DNA of 64,000 nucleotides from Paenibacillus roseus (GCF_016424485.1 NZ_JAELUP010000103.1:124001-188000), one strand, 5' to 3'; numbered from the stretch's first letter, positions 8,800-18,457 are shown. A program made the numbers and translations. The notes: generated from the sequence alone by a model not told the origin.

Positions 8800-9696
8800 A
8801 TGAGTGAAGCAAAGGAGCAAATCGTAGTATTAGGCGCAGGCGGTGTGCAAGGCGGTGCAGTCGCCGAACGGCTTTTATCCGAAGGGTATGCGGTTCGTAC
8901 GATTGTGCGTACGGAGGCCAAGTCGCAAGAGTTGCGTGAACGGGGCATTAACGCCATTGCAGGTGACCTTGGGCAAGCGGACTCTTTGAGAGAAGTTTTC
9001 GCAGGGGCCGAAAAAGCTGTTGTTCTGCTTCCTGTTGAATTTGACCGCAACAAGATTACTGTCTATATCAACCATATCGTTGAAGCGGCTAAGGCGGCTG
9101 AGCTAAAACTGCTTGTGGTTAATACAGGATTGCGCCTGTCCAGGGATGAATCTGATTCCGAGGCAATTGAGCTGAAGCGTGAGCTGGTTCAAGCTGTTCG
9201 ACTGAGCGGCATTCCATCTGTTGTGCTGGAGCCGACGCTGTATTATGAAAATTTCCTGATTCCGGGTGTATTAAACGGGGATACGCTGGCTTACCCGGTA
9301 CCAGAGGATCGGCCAATTGCATGGATCAGCATTGATGAGACGGCGGCTTATACGGTTGAGGCGCTCAAGCGTCCGGAATTGGCGGGAACTCATATTAAAC
9401 TGGGCGGTCCTGAGGCGCTTACAGGCAAGGAAATAGCCGAACGGTTCAGCCAGGCGCTCGGTAAGGATATCAAATTTTTCTCTTTGCCGGTTCCTGCTTT
9501 TGAAGGAGCGATTGCCCCGTTGCTTGGCGATCATAATGCAGCCGGTCTTGCCGGACTATATAGCTGGATTAATACGAACAGCGAACAAGTTGCGAAATCC
9601 GGCGCTTCAGTTTGGCTGGATGCTGCTCCCCTTACGCTGGGCGACTGGATCAATGGAATCGCGTCTTCAAATGCAAGCGGATGGAATGCCACATAG
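8800..9696 (+). CDS. NmrA-like NAD(P)-binding reductase
   Basis: The 298-residue protein has an atypical short-chain-dehydrogenase fold with the N-terminal dinucleotide motif GAGGVQGGAVAERL. Lengths and later motifs (PVEFDRNKITVYINHIVEAAK, WISIDETAAYTVEAL) fit the NmrA/QorB/YwnB group, which bind NAD(P) and include quinone reductases as well as redox-sensing proteins without enzymatic activity. The start at 8800 has GGGAGA 9 bp upstream; an in-frame ATG at 8761 lacks a site. Placement opposite an HxlR regulator suggests a role in quinone or electrophile stress. A strong terminator follows. Confidence 0.88.
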   Translation: MSEAKEQIVVLGAGGVQGGAVAERLLSEGYAVRTIVRTEAKSQELRERGINAIAGDLGQADSLREVFAGAEKAVVLLPVEFDRNKITVYINHIVEAAKAAELKLLVVNTGLRLSRDESDSEAIELKRELVQAVRLSGIPSVVLEPTLYYENFLIPGVLNGDTLAYPVPEDRPIAWISIDETAAYTVEALKRPELAGTHIKLGGPEALTGKEIAERFSQALGKDIKFFSLPVPAFEGAIAPLLGDHNAAGLAGLYSWINTNSEQVAKSGASVWLDAAPLTLGDWINGIASSNASGWNAT

Positions 9697-9753
9697 AATT
9701 GAACAATGTATGATAGGGCATAAACATAAAAGCGTTACTGCTGTTCACGATAA

Positions 9754-9799
9754 AGATTGATTCCGAACCCAACAGTCGGAATCAGTCTTTTTTTATTTA
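9754..9799 (+). terminator. intrinsic terminator of the NmrA-like gene
   Basis: AAGATTGATTCCGA pairs with TCGGAATCAGTCTT (one G-U) around a 9-nt loop, followed by a T-run. Confidence 0.85.
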
Positions 9800-9947
9800 A
9801 CCGGATTTTCGACTGCACGAAATTGGACTCTTGCGAAAATGAAAGGATTCTAATGTTAAAAATAGAGGATTCAGCAGTAAAAAGTCGAAATATTGCCTAT
9901 CAAAGTAGCAAAAATCGCCAAATCAATCATCGAAGGGAGCTTGCTTT

Positions 9948-10409
9948 TTGAAGAAATTTATTTTATCTATAGTAGGTGCTGCGGTGATCTTCGGAGCTGG
10001 AGCCGGGACTTCATTTGCAGCGATAGAGGCACCTAAATTAAGCGAATCGATTGATCAGGTGGTGGGAACGCCTTATAAATGGGGAGGCACGACTACAGAA
10101 GGTTTCGATTGCTCGGGTTTTATACTTTATATATTCAATCAATATGATGTTCAATTGCCGAGAACGTCCAAGACCCAGGCGGAAACGGGCACGAAGCTGG
10201 AAAAGGATGAGCTGCGCCCAGGCGATCTGGTATTTTTCAATACAGACGGCAAAGGCATCTCCCATGCAGGGATTTATGTCGGAAACGGCCAATTCGCGCA
10301 TTCCTCAAGCAGCAAGGGTGTTATCATCAGCAAGTTGTCAGAGTCTTATTATGAAAAGCGTTACGTTACTGCACGCCGTGTTATTTCCGGACAGGATGAT
10401 GCGCAGTAA
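9948..10409 (+). CDS. secreted NlpC/P60 family cell-wall hydrolase
   Basis: The 153-residue preprotein has a signal peptide (residues 1 to about 25, ending TSFAA) and a single NlpC/P60 domain. The catalytic Cys is C55 in FDCSGF and the His is H106 in SHAGIYVG; FAHSSS supplies the third polar position. The family cleaves D-glutamyl-meso-DAP bonds in peptidoglycan stems. The start is TTG at 9948, chosen because GAAGGGAG lies 7 bp upstream and the codon begins the signal peptide directly. There is no SH3 or LysM binding domain, so it is a minimal single-domain enzyme. It stands alone between two terminators. Confidence 0.92.
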   Translation: MKKFILSIVGAAVIFGAGAGTSFAAIEAPKLSESIDQVVGTPYKWGGTTTEGFDCSGFILYIFNQYDVQLPRTSKTQAETGTKLEKDELRPGDLVFFNTDGKGISHAGIYVGNGQFAHSSSSKGVIISKLSESYYEKRYVTARRVISGQDDAQ

Positions 10410-10421
10410 TACATAGACAAG

Positions 10422-10473
10422 CAGGTCGGGTATGGAATCCAGCTGATTCTTTGCCCGGCCTGTTTGGTTATTT
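10422..10473 (+). terminator. probable terminator of the NlpC/P60 gene
   Basis: CAGGTCGGG pairs with CCCGGCCTG (one G-U) with a 22-nt loop, followed by TTTGGTTATTT. Confidence 0.6.
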
Positions 10474-10685
10474 CGGGAGAAGATAACGGATATGGCTATT
10501 CCTGATATTGAGCCGGATGCCTTCGGCGGACCCCATTCGGAAACAGGATGGAATGCAGATGCTCTGGGTTTCCCAAGGAATTGAGATTATCTTTATAAAA
10601 ATACCAAGGATTTGCTTAAAATATGTATGAATATAAGTTAAACTAGAAGGAGCCTAAAATTTCGTATGAAAGGGGCAGCAGCCCA

Positions 10686-11168
10686 ATGGTGGATAAAAAA
10701 TTAAGCAGCCCTTACAGCGAAACGCTGATTCGTGTGGACGAGGCGTTCCGCCAGCTTCGAAGCCATCAACTATCCCAATGGAACAAGGTTGATATAGCCG
10801 GATTAGGGTTGACGCAGGCCAGAATTTTATTGAAGCTTGCCGAGGAAGGACCGCAGAGGGCGTCGGCGCTTGCTGAAATGCTGTTCGTAACCTCCGGGGC
10901 GATTACCGGCCTGGCGGACGCCTTGATCGCTCAGGGATTGATCGTAAGGGAGCGCGGGGAACAGGACCGACGAGTTGTCATGCTGGAAATTACAGATGCG
11001 GGGCGGCAGCTTGTGAATACGATTTATAATAAACATCTGGAGATTATGGAGCAACTGGTAGCGAATTTGACCGAAGACGAGATCCTGGAACTCGCGAGAT
11101 TGCTGGAAAAGCTGTCTACCGGGGGAAGCCGGGGATGCGGAGAAGCTGCTGCTGACTCTGTGGAATAA
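10686..11168 (+). CDS. MarR-family transcriptional regulator
   Basis: The 160-residue protein has a winged helix-turn-helix: LTQARILLKLAEEGPQRASALAEMLFVTSGAITGLADALIAQGLI, then the wing with RGEQDRRVVMLEITDAGR. It sits 141 bp upstream of and in line with an EmrB/QacA-type efflux gene, the usual MarR/MFS arrangement in which the regulator represses its own operon and is released by the exported compound. A hairpin lies between the two genes. There is no Cys in the helix-turn-helix region, so ligand binding is likelier than thiol sensing. Confidence 0.9.
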   Translation: MVDKKLSSPYSETLIRVDEAFRQLRSHQLSQWNKVDIAGLGLTQARILLKLAEEGPQRASALAEMLFVTSGAITGLADALIAQGLIVRERGEQDRRVVMLEITDAGRQLVNTIYNKHLEIMEQLVANLTEDEILELARLLEKLSTGGSRGCGEAAADSVE

Positions 11169-11216
11169 GGGGAAAGAACAGACCTGTCACTCCCGCTGGG
11201 AGGGCAACTGGCAAGC

Positions 11217-11251
11217 CCGCTGTACGCTTACAAGCATACAGCGGTTATTTC
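11217..11251 (+). terminator. hairpin between marR-type gene and efflux gene
   Basis: CCGCTGTACGC and GCATACAGCGG pair with one mismatch around TTACAA and are followed by TTATTTCT. It may partly terminate or attenuate transcription from the regulator into the transporter gene. Confidence 0.5.
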
Positions 11252-11309
11252 TGATTGAAATCGCTCATACTATCAGCTGGGAGAAATTTTTAGCGGCGGA
11301 GGAATTAAG

Positions 11310-12905
11310 ATGGCAGAACGCAAAGGGATTAACAAAAATGTAGTGTTGACAGGTCTGATTATCGGGATGTTCTTCAGTGCGTTGGAACAGACGATCGTCG
11401 GAACGGCTATGCCGACCATATTAGGCGAGTTGCAAGGCTTTGCCATTATGGCCTGGGTAACGACGGCCTACTTGATTACTTCAACCGTTATTGTTCCAAT
11501 TGTAGGCAAGCTTTCCGATCTATATGGACGGCGCTATTTATATTTAATCGGTACGATTATTTTTACGATTGGTTCCGCACTTTGCGCTACGGCTACGACT
11601 ATGGAGCAGCTCATTATGTATCGCGCCTTGCAGGGGTTGGGCGGAGGGATGGTGATGCCGCTATCGCAGACGATTATCGGAGATATTTTTACCGCAGAAC
11701 AACGGGCGAAATGGCAGGGAGTGTTCGGGGGGATTTTTGGACTGAGCTCAGTTATTGGTCCGTTTATCGGCGGCTTCCTTGTCGATACTATCAGCTGGCA
11801 CTGGATTTTTCTGATCAACGTGCCATTCGGCTTGCTGTCTGCCATTTTGATCTTTACGGGCATGCGCCGCGAACTCGTCGCCCGTCTGGATAAAGTTTAT
11901 ATCGATTACGCGGGGATTGCGGCGCTGGTGCCGTTTCTTGTCCTGCTGTTGCTGGGTTTGTCGCTTGGCGGCAACAAGTTTGCCTGGAATTCGGCAACCA
12001 GCTATTGGCTGTTCGGCGGCTCAGCGGTATTGCTTGTTGTGTTCCTGCTGCTGGAGTCGCGGGCGAAGGAGCCAATCTTGGATCTTAGTTTGTTCCGAAA
12101 CCGGGTATTCAGTGTAACGAACGGACTTGGTTTTCTGCTTGGCTTTGCGATGTTTGGGGCTATTATTTTCGTGCCGTTGTTTATGCAGGGCATTCTTGGG
12201 GTCTCGCCTACCAAAGCCGGATCTACAATGACGCCGATGATGATTGCGCTGATCGCCGCAAGTGTTATTGGCGGACGGCTGCTGCTCAAGGTCAGGTACA
12301 GAGCCGTGTTGACTGCCGGCATGGTTATTGCGGCTATCGGATTTTATCTGATCAGCAGAATGAATGTAGATACCACCCAGTTTATCGCTTATTTTAATAT
12401 GGTCATCCTCGGCTTGGGCATGGGTCTGGTCATGCCGACCTTGATGATTGCCGTGCAAAATGAATTTTCCAAATCACAGCTTGGCACTGTCACGTCAGCT
12501 GCGACTTTTTTTCGTTCAATCGGGGGGACAATTGGCGTCACCGTGTTCACTGCCATTATGAATAACAAGTTGCAGAACAATGTAGTGAACGCAACCGCCA
12601 AGGCTCAAGATGATCCCGGACTGTTCGCGGCGATTACTGCTTTGGAAAATAATCCCGACGTGGATTTGTTCAGCATATTGATCCGGCCTGAGCTGCTCGA
12701 GAAGGTTGGAATTCCGGGAGAGCTTCAGACCAAAATTGTCAGTCTGGTTCAGGTGGCATGGACGAGCGCCTTCTCCGTTGTTTTTCTCAGCGGTCTTGCA
12801 TTTGTCGCGTTTGGAGTTCTTGTTGCCTTGCTTGTCGGCAAAGGACGCATCAAGTCAGACAAGGAGCGGCAGCAGGCTGTTCAGGCGAATGCGGTCCGTG
12901 AATAA
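11310..12905 (+). CDS. MFS multidrug efflux transporter, DHA2 (EmrB/QacA) family
   Basis: The 531-residue protein shows about 14 hydrophobic segments, typical of DHA2 drug:H+ antiporters. Motif A appears as GKLSDLYGRRYLY, and the family's motif C-like GGFLVDTISWHWIFLINVP region is clear. The start has GGAGG 7-8 bp upstream. The upstream MarR gene points to induction by an exported toxic compound. The substrate cannot be predicted from sequence. Confidence 0.92.
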   Translation: MAERKGINKNVVLTGLIIGMFFSALEQTIVGTAMPTILGELQGFAIMAWVTTAYLITSTVIVPIVGKLSDLYGRRYLYLIGTIIFTIGSALCATATTMEQLIMYRALQGLGGGMVMPLSQTIIGDIFTAEQRAKWQGVFGGIFGLSSVIGPFIGGFLVDTISWHWIFLINVPFGLLSAILIFTGMRRELVARLDKVYIDYAGIAALVPFLVLLLLGLSLGGNKFAWNSATSYWLFGGSAVLLVVFLLLESRAKEPILDLSLFRNRVFSVTNGLGFLLGFAMFGAIIFVPLFMQGILGVSPTKAGSTMTPMMIALIAASVIGGRLLLKVRYRAVLTAGMVIAAIGFYLISRMNVDTTQFIAYFNMVILGLGMGLVMPTLMIAVQNEFSKSQLGTVTSAATFFRSIGGTIGVTVFTAIMNNKLQNNVVNATAKAQDDPGLFAAITALENNPDVDLFSILIRPELLEKVGIPGELQTKIVSLVQVAWTSAFSVVFLSGLAFVAFGVLVALLVGKGRIKSDKERQQAVQANAVRE

Positions 12906-13042
12906 CTGAATAAGTGAATAAGCGAATCGAATAAAAGGGAAATGAAAAGAGATTGGAAGCCCACACCCCTTGCATCTGTGATACAATTATGAAATTCGGA
13001 TGTCATGCGATTGACAGCCAATTTATGCAGGGGGTTATAGGC

Positions 13043-13999
13043 GTGACGGAAATAAACAAGCTCAACAGCCAGGATGAATTTGTCGGGTTTTATTTGTTGA
13101 AGGAGCTCGAGTTGAAGCAAACGAATAATACACCGCCCAAAGATTATTTTGATATTGTGCTTTGTGATGCAAGCGGGCAAATCTCCGCTAAATATTGGGA
13201 TGTGTCTCCGACTGACAAGGAAACTTTTTTTCCAATGGGGCTTGTCAAAATTCAAGGCATTGTCCAAACTTACCGCGAGCGTCTCCAGGTGAAAATCATC
13301 CGCATTCGCAAAACGTTGCCGGAGGATGGCGTCACACTGACAGATTTTATCCGGTCTGCGCCGATTCGCCCAGTTGATTTGATCCATACCATCAATCAGG
13401 CTGTAAAGGATATTAATGATCCTGAAATTCGGACACTGGTGGAGTACTGTGTGGACAAAGTAGGGGAGAAGCTGATGCATTATCCTGCGGCTAAAACCCA
13501 TCACCATGCCTATTATGCCGGACTTGCCTACCACATTGTCAGAATGCTGGAGATCGGTGATTTCTTGTGCAAGCAGCGGCCGTTCCTCAATGCCGATCTG
13601 ATTCGCGCTGGTATTATTCTTCATGATATTGCCAAGCCGGAAGAGATGATAGCCCAGCTCGGCATTGTATCGGAATATAGTGTACAGGGCAAGTTGCTGG
13701 GTCATCTGGCAATGGCCTCGAACTGGATTACGGAGGCGGCGATACATAGCGGGATTGATATGCAATCGTCCAGAGTGTTGGCTTTGCAGCATATCGTGCT
13801 GTCTCACCACAATCTTGGGGAATGGGGCAGCCCGGTGCAGCCGCAGATAGCGGAGGCGGTTGCGCTCCATTACATAGACTCACTGGATGCAAAGCTGCAA
13901 ATGGTTGAGGATGCGCTTGACACGATGCCAGTCAGCGAGGAGTGGACACCGTTCATCCGGGGGCTGGAGAATAAAGCGATTTATAAAATAAAGCTGTAG
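13043..13999 (+). CDS. yhaM: YhaM-type 3'-5' exoribonuclease with OB-fold and HD domains
   Basis: The 318-residue protein matches the YhaM family in length (about 314 in Bacillus). An N-terminal OB-fold nucleic-acid-binding region includes IWD-like AKYWDVSP and VKIQGIVQTYRERLQVKI. A C-terminal HD domain has H-rich KTHHHAYYAGLAYHI, the LHDIAKPEE motif and LSHHNLGEWGSPVQP. The GTG at 13043 was chosen because AGGGGG lies 8 bp upstream and the length then fits; an in-frame ATG at 12953 would add 30 residues unlike the family. It is expected to degrade short RNA and DNA in the cytoplasm. The symbol is given on family resemblance. Confidence 0.88.
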   Translation: MTEINKLNSQDEFVGFYLLKELELKQTNNTPPKDYFDIVLCDASGQISAKYWDVSPTDKETFFPMGLVKIQGIVQTYRERLQVKIIRIRKTLPEDGVTLTDFIRSAPIRPVDLIHTINQAVKDINDPEIRTLVEYCVDKVGEKLMHYPAAKTHHHAYYAGLAYHIVRMLEIGDFLCKQRPFLNADLIRAGIILHDIAKPEEMIAQLGIVSEYSVQGKLLGHLAMASNWITEAAIHSGIDMQSSRVLALQHIVLSHHNLGEWGSPVQPQIAEAVALHYIDSLDAKLQMVEDALDTMPVSEEWTPFIRGLENKAIYKIKL

Positions 14000-14043
14000 C
14001 TGAAAATTTTTACATGTGCAAGCTGCACTAATAATTATAGGGG

Positions 14044-14078
14044 AGCCTGTCAGGGAAATGTTCACTGGCAGGCTTTTT
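14044..14078 (+). terminator. intrinsic terminator of the yhaM-type gene
   Basis: AGCCTGTCA pairs with TGGCAGGCT (one G-U), followed by TTTTT. Confidence 0.8.
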
Positions 14079-14088
14079 CGATTTGCTG

Positions 14089-14141
14089 TTAAAGACCGAT
14101 TTCTATGATGATAGTTGGAAAGACAAGAAATCGGTCTTTAA
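14089..14141. repeat. 15-bp perfect inverted repeat, probable terminator of the DUF4965 gene
   Basis: TTAAAGACCGATTTC and its exact complement enclose a 23-nt loop. On the minus strand it lies 29 bp after the stop of the DUF4965 gene, so termination of that transcript is likely, though the T-tract is only the AT end of the stem. Confidence 0.6.
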
Positions 14142-14169
14142 AGGCAACACTTCGTTTCTCCAGAACCCT

Positions 14170-16101
14170 TCATTTCTCCGCCATAGTTCCAAGAGCCTTG
14201 TCCATCAGCATTTTGATGAATAATCCGCCTTGTACGGATCGGTTTTGGAAGCCTACCATCTTGGCATCAATCGCTGAATAAAAATCCGTCATCGGAACAC
14301 GGCTTTCCGATTCATGATACGCAAGCCACAGACGGTCCACTATGGCTGTGAAATCCTCCTTGTCTTCACAAAGGGCGGCGCTCCACACCAGCCAATCCGA
14401 TTTGGTGTAGGTGTTGCGGCTATCCAACATGAGGCCGTAAGGGCCGGAGTGCTTCTCGATATAGGCTTTCGTCTCTAGCTTAAAGGTATCTGCGGGGAAT
14501 AGATGCAGATCGAAAATGCGATCCCATATGGCGTTGTATTTCATACTGAAGGAGCCGGGATGGTCAAAGCCCAGACGAAATGTCCCGTCCTCATTGACGG
14601 CCATAGCCAGCCATTGCTCAACCATGGAGCCGGCAATCTGGATCAGTTCCGCTGCCTTCTCCTCATTTCCGGCTAACCGATTCAATATGGAGAAGCTGGC
14701 GATTCCCATGATCGCTTTAATCGACAAATTACAGTTATGAGCCAGATGCCCGGCGAAATCATCCGTACACAACTGGTTAGCCGGATCTACGCCGTTGTCG
14801 ATGAGGTAATCGCACCATTTCTCCAGATGGGTCCAGTTCTCCTGAGCGAATGAGATATCATTTTCCGCAAGTGCGACCGCAGCGGTGCAAATCAGCATGT
14901 TTCCGCATTCTTCCACCGGCATCTGCCAAGTCGGACATGTCCCGTGACTGTATGCCTGCCCGTTAAGGAGCGGATAGGTCCCTACATCATGGGGTGCAAA
15001 GTCATAATGCCAAACATCCATGGAAGCATATTTGAAGATCGGTCTCAGCATGCCTTTGACCAGCTCAGGGTTAAAGATCAAAAATTGAGGAATCGAAGGG
15101 TAGGTTACGTCGACCGTGGCGGCGCAGCCGTTACTGAAGTTCTCCTTGGAAATAAAAAGCACATCTCCGTTCGGATCAACACAAACCTTATGTGCTGCCA
15201 CAGCCTGCCGATAGGCAAGGGATAGCAGATCCGCATACTTCTCATTGCCTGCTTCCGCAGCATCCTGAACCAGCTTTGAAGAAAAAAGCTCACATTTCTT
15301 GAAAAGCATATCATATTCGCTTAGAGCTTGCCGGATAGCTTCCTCGATGGTTTGGCCGTCCTTTTTCCAATAAGAAACGAGCGGCTCGTGGAAATATTCA
15401 ATCGACTTGATATCGTCATAAGCGACGGCAAACAGACCTTCGGCATGTAGCTCCGTATCCAGTGGGATCGATAACGCTATGGTATGGTTTAACGTGCCAT
15501 ATTCATTGGTACTGGTTACAGCCGTTACCGAGGCCTGATCATGATTGGAGGCTAGATACACGTATCCCCAGTTGATTCTAAGGTCGTCTCCGGCAGCGTT
15601 TAATATTCTCTGAATCTTGCTGCCAACTCTTCCGCAGGCAAAACCCGGTTGGCTCAGATTGGCGTATACGGTTGGAAATTCATATTTTAAATTTTGGGAC
15701 AGCTCGTCATCTACTGTAATCGTAATGGTCACATGATGGTTTTTTTCGTCACGGCTCGATACTTTCGCATGAATATAAGATACCGGTCTGGACATCAGCT
15801 TCAAATCATCCATCAAGAGAGGCGTCGTAAATGTAAGGTCTAATTGAATTTCCTCGCATTCAAAACGGTAGCTGGAGGAGAGGGCGGTAATGTCTAGTTT
15901 CGTTTGCTCCATTTTCAAGAGGTTTGGCGCATCGCCCATAAAAAAATACTGTTGGCCATCAATCGTAGCGGTCCCGATCAGCCGGTGAGGTTTCCCTGTC
16001 CAATGCATGGTGTCCGATTCATTCAGCTTGTCGGCCATCGACCAGACGGAAAAATAAGGATCTATGGTTATGAGCGGAACAGCTGGAGCGCGCAAATTCA
16101 T
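14170..16101 (-). CDS. DUF4965/DUF5127/DUF1793 (glutaminase GtaA-like) family protein
   Basis: The 643-residue protein begins with the family's typical RAPAVPLITIDPYFSVWSMADKL and continues with WTGKPHRLIGTATIDGQQY. An N-terminal beta-rich domain precedes a C-terminal alpha-barrel of six-hairpin glycosidase type, with YRQAVAAHKVC, FSNGCAATVDVTYPSIPQFL and DWLVWSAAL. Fungal members are called glutaminase A; most bacterial ones lack biochemistry, and the fold is that of glycan-active enzymes. No signal peptide is visible, so it should be cytoplasmic. The start has AGGAGG upstream; a longer frame to 16161 has none. It is divergent from an AraC regulator that is now interrupted, and may be that regulator's target. 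Confidence 0.85.
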   Translation of the reverse strand: MNLRAPAVPLITIDPYFSVWSMADKLNESDTMHWTGKPHRLIGTATIDGQQYFFMGDAPNLLKMEQTKLDITALSSSYRFECEEIQLDLTFTTPLLMDDLKLMSRPVSYIHAKVSSRDEKNHHVTITITVDDELSQNLKYEFPTVYANLSQPGFACGRVGSKIQRILNAAGDDLRINWGYVYLASNHDQASVTAVTSTNEYGTLNHTIALSIPLDTELHAEGLFAVAYDDIKSIEYFHEPLVSYWKKDGQTIEEAIRQALSEYDMLFKKCELFSSKLVQDAAEAGNEKYADLLSLAYRQAVAAHKVCVDPNGDVLFISKENFSNGCAATVDVTYPSIPQFLIFNPELVKGMLRPIFKYASMDVWHYDFAPHDVGTYPLLNGQAYSHGTCPTWQMPVEECGNMLICTAAVALAENDISFAQENWTHLEKWCDYLIDNGVDPANQLCTDDFAGHLAHNCNLSIKAIMGIASFSILNRLAGNEEKAAELIQIAGSMVEQWLAMAVNEDGTFRLGFDHPGSFSMKYNAIWDRIFDLHLFPADTFKLETKAYIEKHSGPYGLMLDSRNTYTKSDWLVWSAALCEDKEDFTAIVDRLWLAYHESESRVPMTDFYSAIDAKMVGFQNRSVQGGLFIKMLMDKALGTMAEK

Positions 16102-16231
16102 GTTGATTCCTCCTGTTTTCACTTTAAATTTGCTAGGGTACAAAAAATATTTGTACTGCATGAGTTCAATTTATCATATTGAAAAGGTTATAATAATAGA
16201 AAAAATCATTACAATTGTGAGGATTATCATC

Positions 16232-17050
16232 ATGCGCGAAGAAATTTATAATTTTTGGCATATGTATGACTCCAGGTTTCCGCTGAATGTTATGATGTCA
16301 GGGATTTCGTATTGTGATAAGAATTACCGGATTGAACGTCATGGAGAGAAGCTGTATTCGTTCGAATACATCATCGATGGCAGCGGTGTTTTGGAGATTA
16401 ACTCCCAAACCGTGTACCCGCAAAAAAACGACGTATATATTTTGACTCCGTTCAGCGATCACCTGTATTATTCCAGTGAAGATCATCCGTGGACTAAGAT
16501 TTGGATTGTCTTTTACGGGGATTTTGCCGACTATTTGTTTAAGCATTACTTGCCCGCAGACACTTATATCATCAAGCACTGCAACATTCTTTCCTATATG
16601 AATGAAATCATCAATCTCTCTTCGGCCAGCTATAAGAGTTATTCCGGGTTGATCGATGAGATCTCCGTCATGCTATTGAAAATCGTATTGCATTAAAAAA
16701 ATCATTTGGAGCATAAACTGCTTTCCGCGGCGGAGCAGATCAAGCTATGCCTCGACCTGAACATTGAAAATAAACTGGATATGAACGATGTGTGCACACA
16801 ACTCGGCTATTCGAAAAATTATATCATCAAGCTGTTTCGGGAAACGTATGGGATTACTCCCTATGCTTACTTCCGCAAACATAAAATTGAACTGGCCAAG
16901 CAATATTTGCTGAACACGCAACTCAATATCAACGAAATCTCCGTGAAATTGAACTTTGCGGACCAGCATTATTTTTCTTCGGCTTTTAGCGCTGTGGTCG
17001 GTGTTTCTCCGTCGGAATATCGGAAAAGCAAAAATAAAATGGCAAAGTAA
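16232..17050 (+). pseudogene. AraC-family transcriptional regulator interrupted by an in-frame TAA
   Basis: An N-terminal cupin-like AraC ligand domain (GEKLYSFEYIIDGSGVLEIN, KNDVYILTPFSDHLYY) reads from ATG 16232 to TAA at 16694-16696. The same frame resumes at once and encodes the double helix-turn-helix AraC domain (QLGYSKNYIIKLFRETYGITPYAYFR, NFADQHYFSSAF, GVSPSEYRKSK) to 17050. The two halves total 272 codons, a normal length for the family. Because both halves share one frame, a single-base substitution such as AAA, CAA or GAA to TAA explains it; an indel does not. It is divergent from the DUF4965 gene, its likely former target. A TTG at 16706 might allow separate translation of the DNA-binding half. 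Confidence 0.85.
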
Positions 17051-17409
17051 CCACTCTATGCGGGCACGAAGTATATAAGTTGCTGGAATTATATAAAGTC
17101 TTACATCCAGATGACCCGAACTTAATCTAGTAGAAGCCTTAGAAATAGCTTGGGAGCATACATAATGGTTCTAAAGTAATGTTGCTAACTGCTTCAAAAG
17201 AAGAAGGGGGTTTTACATCCCTAAATTTAATATCGAATTTACAAAATAATCATTCCCCTCTCCTTTTGTTGCACTATATTTGCAATTGTTAACAAAACGA
17301 ATAGTTCTGCCGATATATAAATAGAATGTAAAAATAGGTCTATTGAATCATCGTGGAGTATGAGTAATTTGGTGCTAAGAAAAGCATTTTCACGGAGGAG
17401 ATGCGGTTA
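17051..17409 (+). other. intergenic region with a possible decayed small reading frame
   Basis: At 17071-17127 a frame reads KLLELYKVLHPDDPNLI and then stops. A one-base shift continues as LVEALEIAWEHT to a TAA at 17163-17165. The protein-like composition on both sides of the shift suggests a frameshifted remnant, but I cannot name its family. The rest of the 359-bp interval has no gene; GGAGGAG at 17394-17400 is the binding site of the next gene. Confidence 0.3.
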
Positions 17410-18429
17410 ATGGAGAGCCAGAACAAAGCTTTTCTCGGCATGAGCCTTAGAAGAGATTTGTTTAATCAGAACGGGGTATTTATTGCACCCGCGCGCACGG
17501 TACTGCTTGAAGATCATATTGAACTGATTGACCGGCACGGCATTCATCTCGATAGCTTCGATGTACAGCCAGCAGAAAAGAAACTCGCCGTGCAGGACCA
17601 TATTGATTCAACGACAGCCTGTATCCAGGATATGTTTAAAGACATTCGTTATTCGAAAACGATTCCAATGCAGGCCATTCGCGAGGAGATAGTTCCGGTA
17701 ATTCAGCAAACAGCAGAACATACGGATTTTTATGAGTTGTTTGCCACTCTGCAAACCAAAGATGATTATACTTACCGGCATAATATTGCCGTAGGCGTGT
17801 TGTCGACTCTTCTTGGCCGCTGGGTGGGTGTGTCCGAGTCGGATCTGCCTAATTTAACGCTTGCAGCTACTTTGCATGATATCGGCAAGGTAAACATCCC
17901 CGAGGATGTTTTACTAAAGCCCGGCAAGCTGACGGACGAGGAATTTGAACTCATGAAGAGGCATACGATTCTTGGCTATCAGATGATCAAAAAGACGGCA
18001 GGAGCTGATCATTTGCACGCTCTTGTAGCGCTTCAGCACCATGAGCGGCAGGATGGGAGCGGCTACCCGTTCGGTCTTCATGGGGAACAGATTGTCCCGT
18101 TCAGCCGTATTGTAGCGGTAGCGGATGTATTTCATGCCATTACCTCGGATCGGCCGTACCGCAAGGCATTTCCGATGTACGAAACATTGCAGCAGATGAA
18201 TCAGCATGCATTCGGCCAGCTGGACCCGCACATATGCACAATGTTTATCAATAAAATGATGCAGGCCATGCTTAGCCATGAAGTGCTGCTGACAAACGGG
18301 CAGAAAGGTACGATTGTTTTCATCAACCCTCACGCTCCACTGCACCCGCTGGTCAATGTAGAGGATCAATTTATCGATTTGAACACGAGTCCATCTCTGC
18401 AAATTGTACAGGTCTCACCAAAGCAGTAA
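17410..18429 (+). CDS. HD-GYP domain protein, probable cyclic di-GMP phosphodiesterase
   Basis: The 339-residue protein has an N-terminal region of about 110 residues without a recognised domain and then an HD-GYP domain. HNIAVGV starts the domain, LHDIGK holds H156-D157, KRHTILGYQMI follows, and HHERQDGSGYP (H210, H211, E212) completes the metal-binding and GYP signature. The active site appears intact, so hydrolysis of c-di-GMP is expected. A C-terminal tail of roughly 70 residues follows the domain. The start at 17410 places GGAGGAG 9 bp upstream; the in-frame ATG at 17401 abuts that site. It is monocistronic with a terminator behind it. With the GGDEF-EAL gene at 49.1 kb, it is one of two c-di-GMP genes in the window. 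Confidence 0.92.
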   Translation: MESQNKAFLGMSLRRDLFNQNGVFIAPARTVLLEDHIELIDRHGIHLDSFDVQPAEKKLAVQDHIDSTTACIQDMFKDIRYSKTIPMQAIREEIVPVIQQTAEHTDFYELFATLQTKDDYTYRHNIAVGVLSTLLGRWVGVSESDLPNLTLAATLHDIGKVNIPEDVLLKPGKLTDEEFELMKRHTILGYQMIKKTAGADHLHALVALQHHERQDGSGYPFGLHGEQIVPFSRIVAVADVFHAITSDRPYRKAFPMYETLQQMNQHAFGQLDPHICTMFINKMMQAMLSHEVLLTNGQKGTIVFINPHAPLHPLVNVEDQFIDLNTSPSLQIVQVSPKQ

Positions 18430-18457
18430 TACGGCATACAAGCAAAGCTGCATGAAG

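Noticed and set aside
12881..13870. A 329-codon frame on the minus strand opposite the yhaM-type gene
   Set aside because: The plus strand encodes a full HD-domain nuclease with a good start; the antisense frame has no domain and overlaps the MFS gene end.
16690..16706. Frameshift in the run of seven A in the AraC gene
   Set aside because: Both halves are in the same frame, so an indel in the A-run cannot explain the stop.
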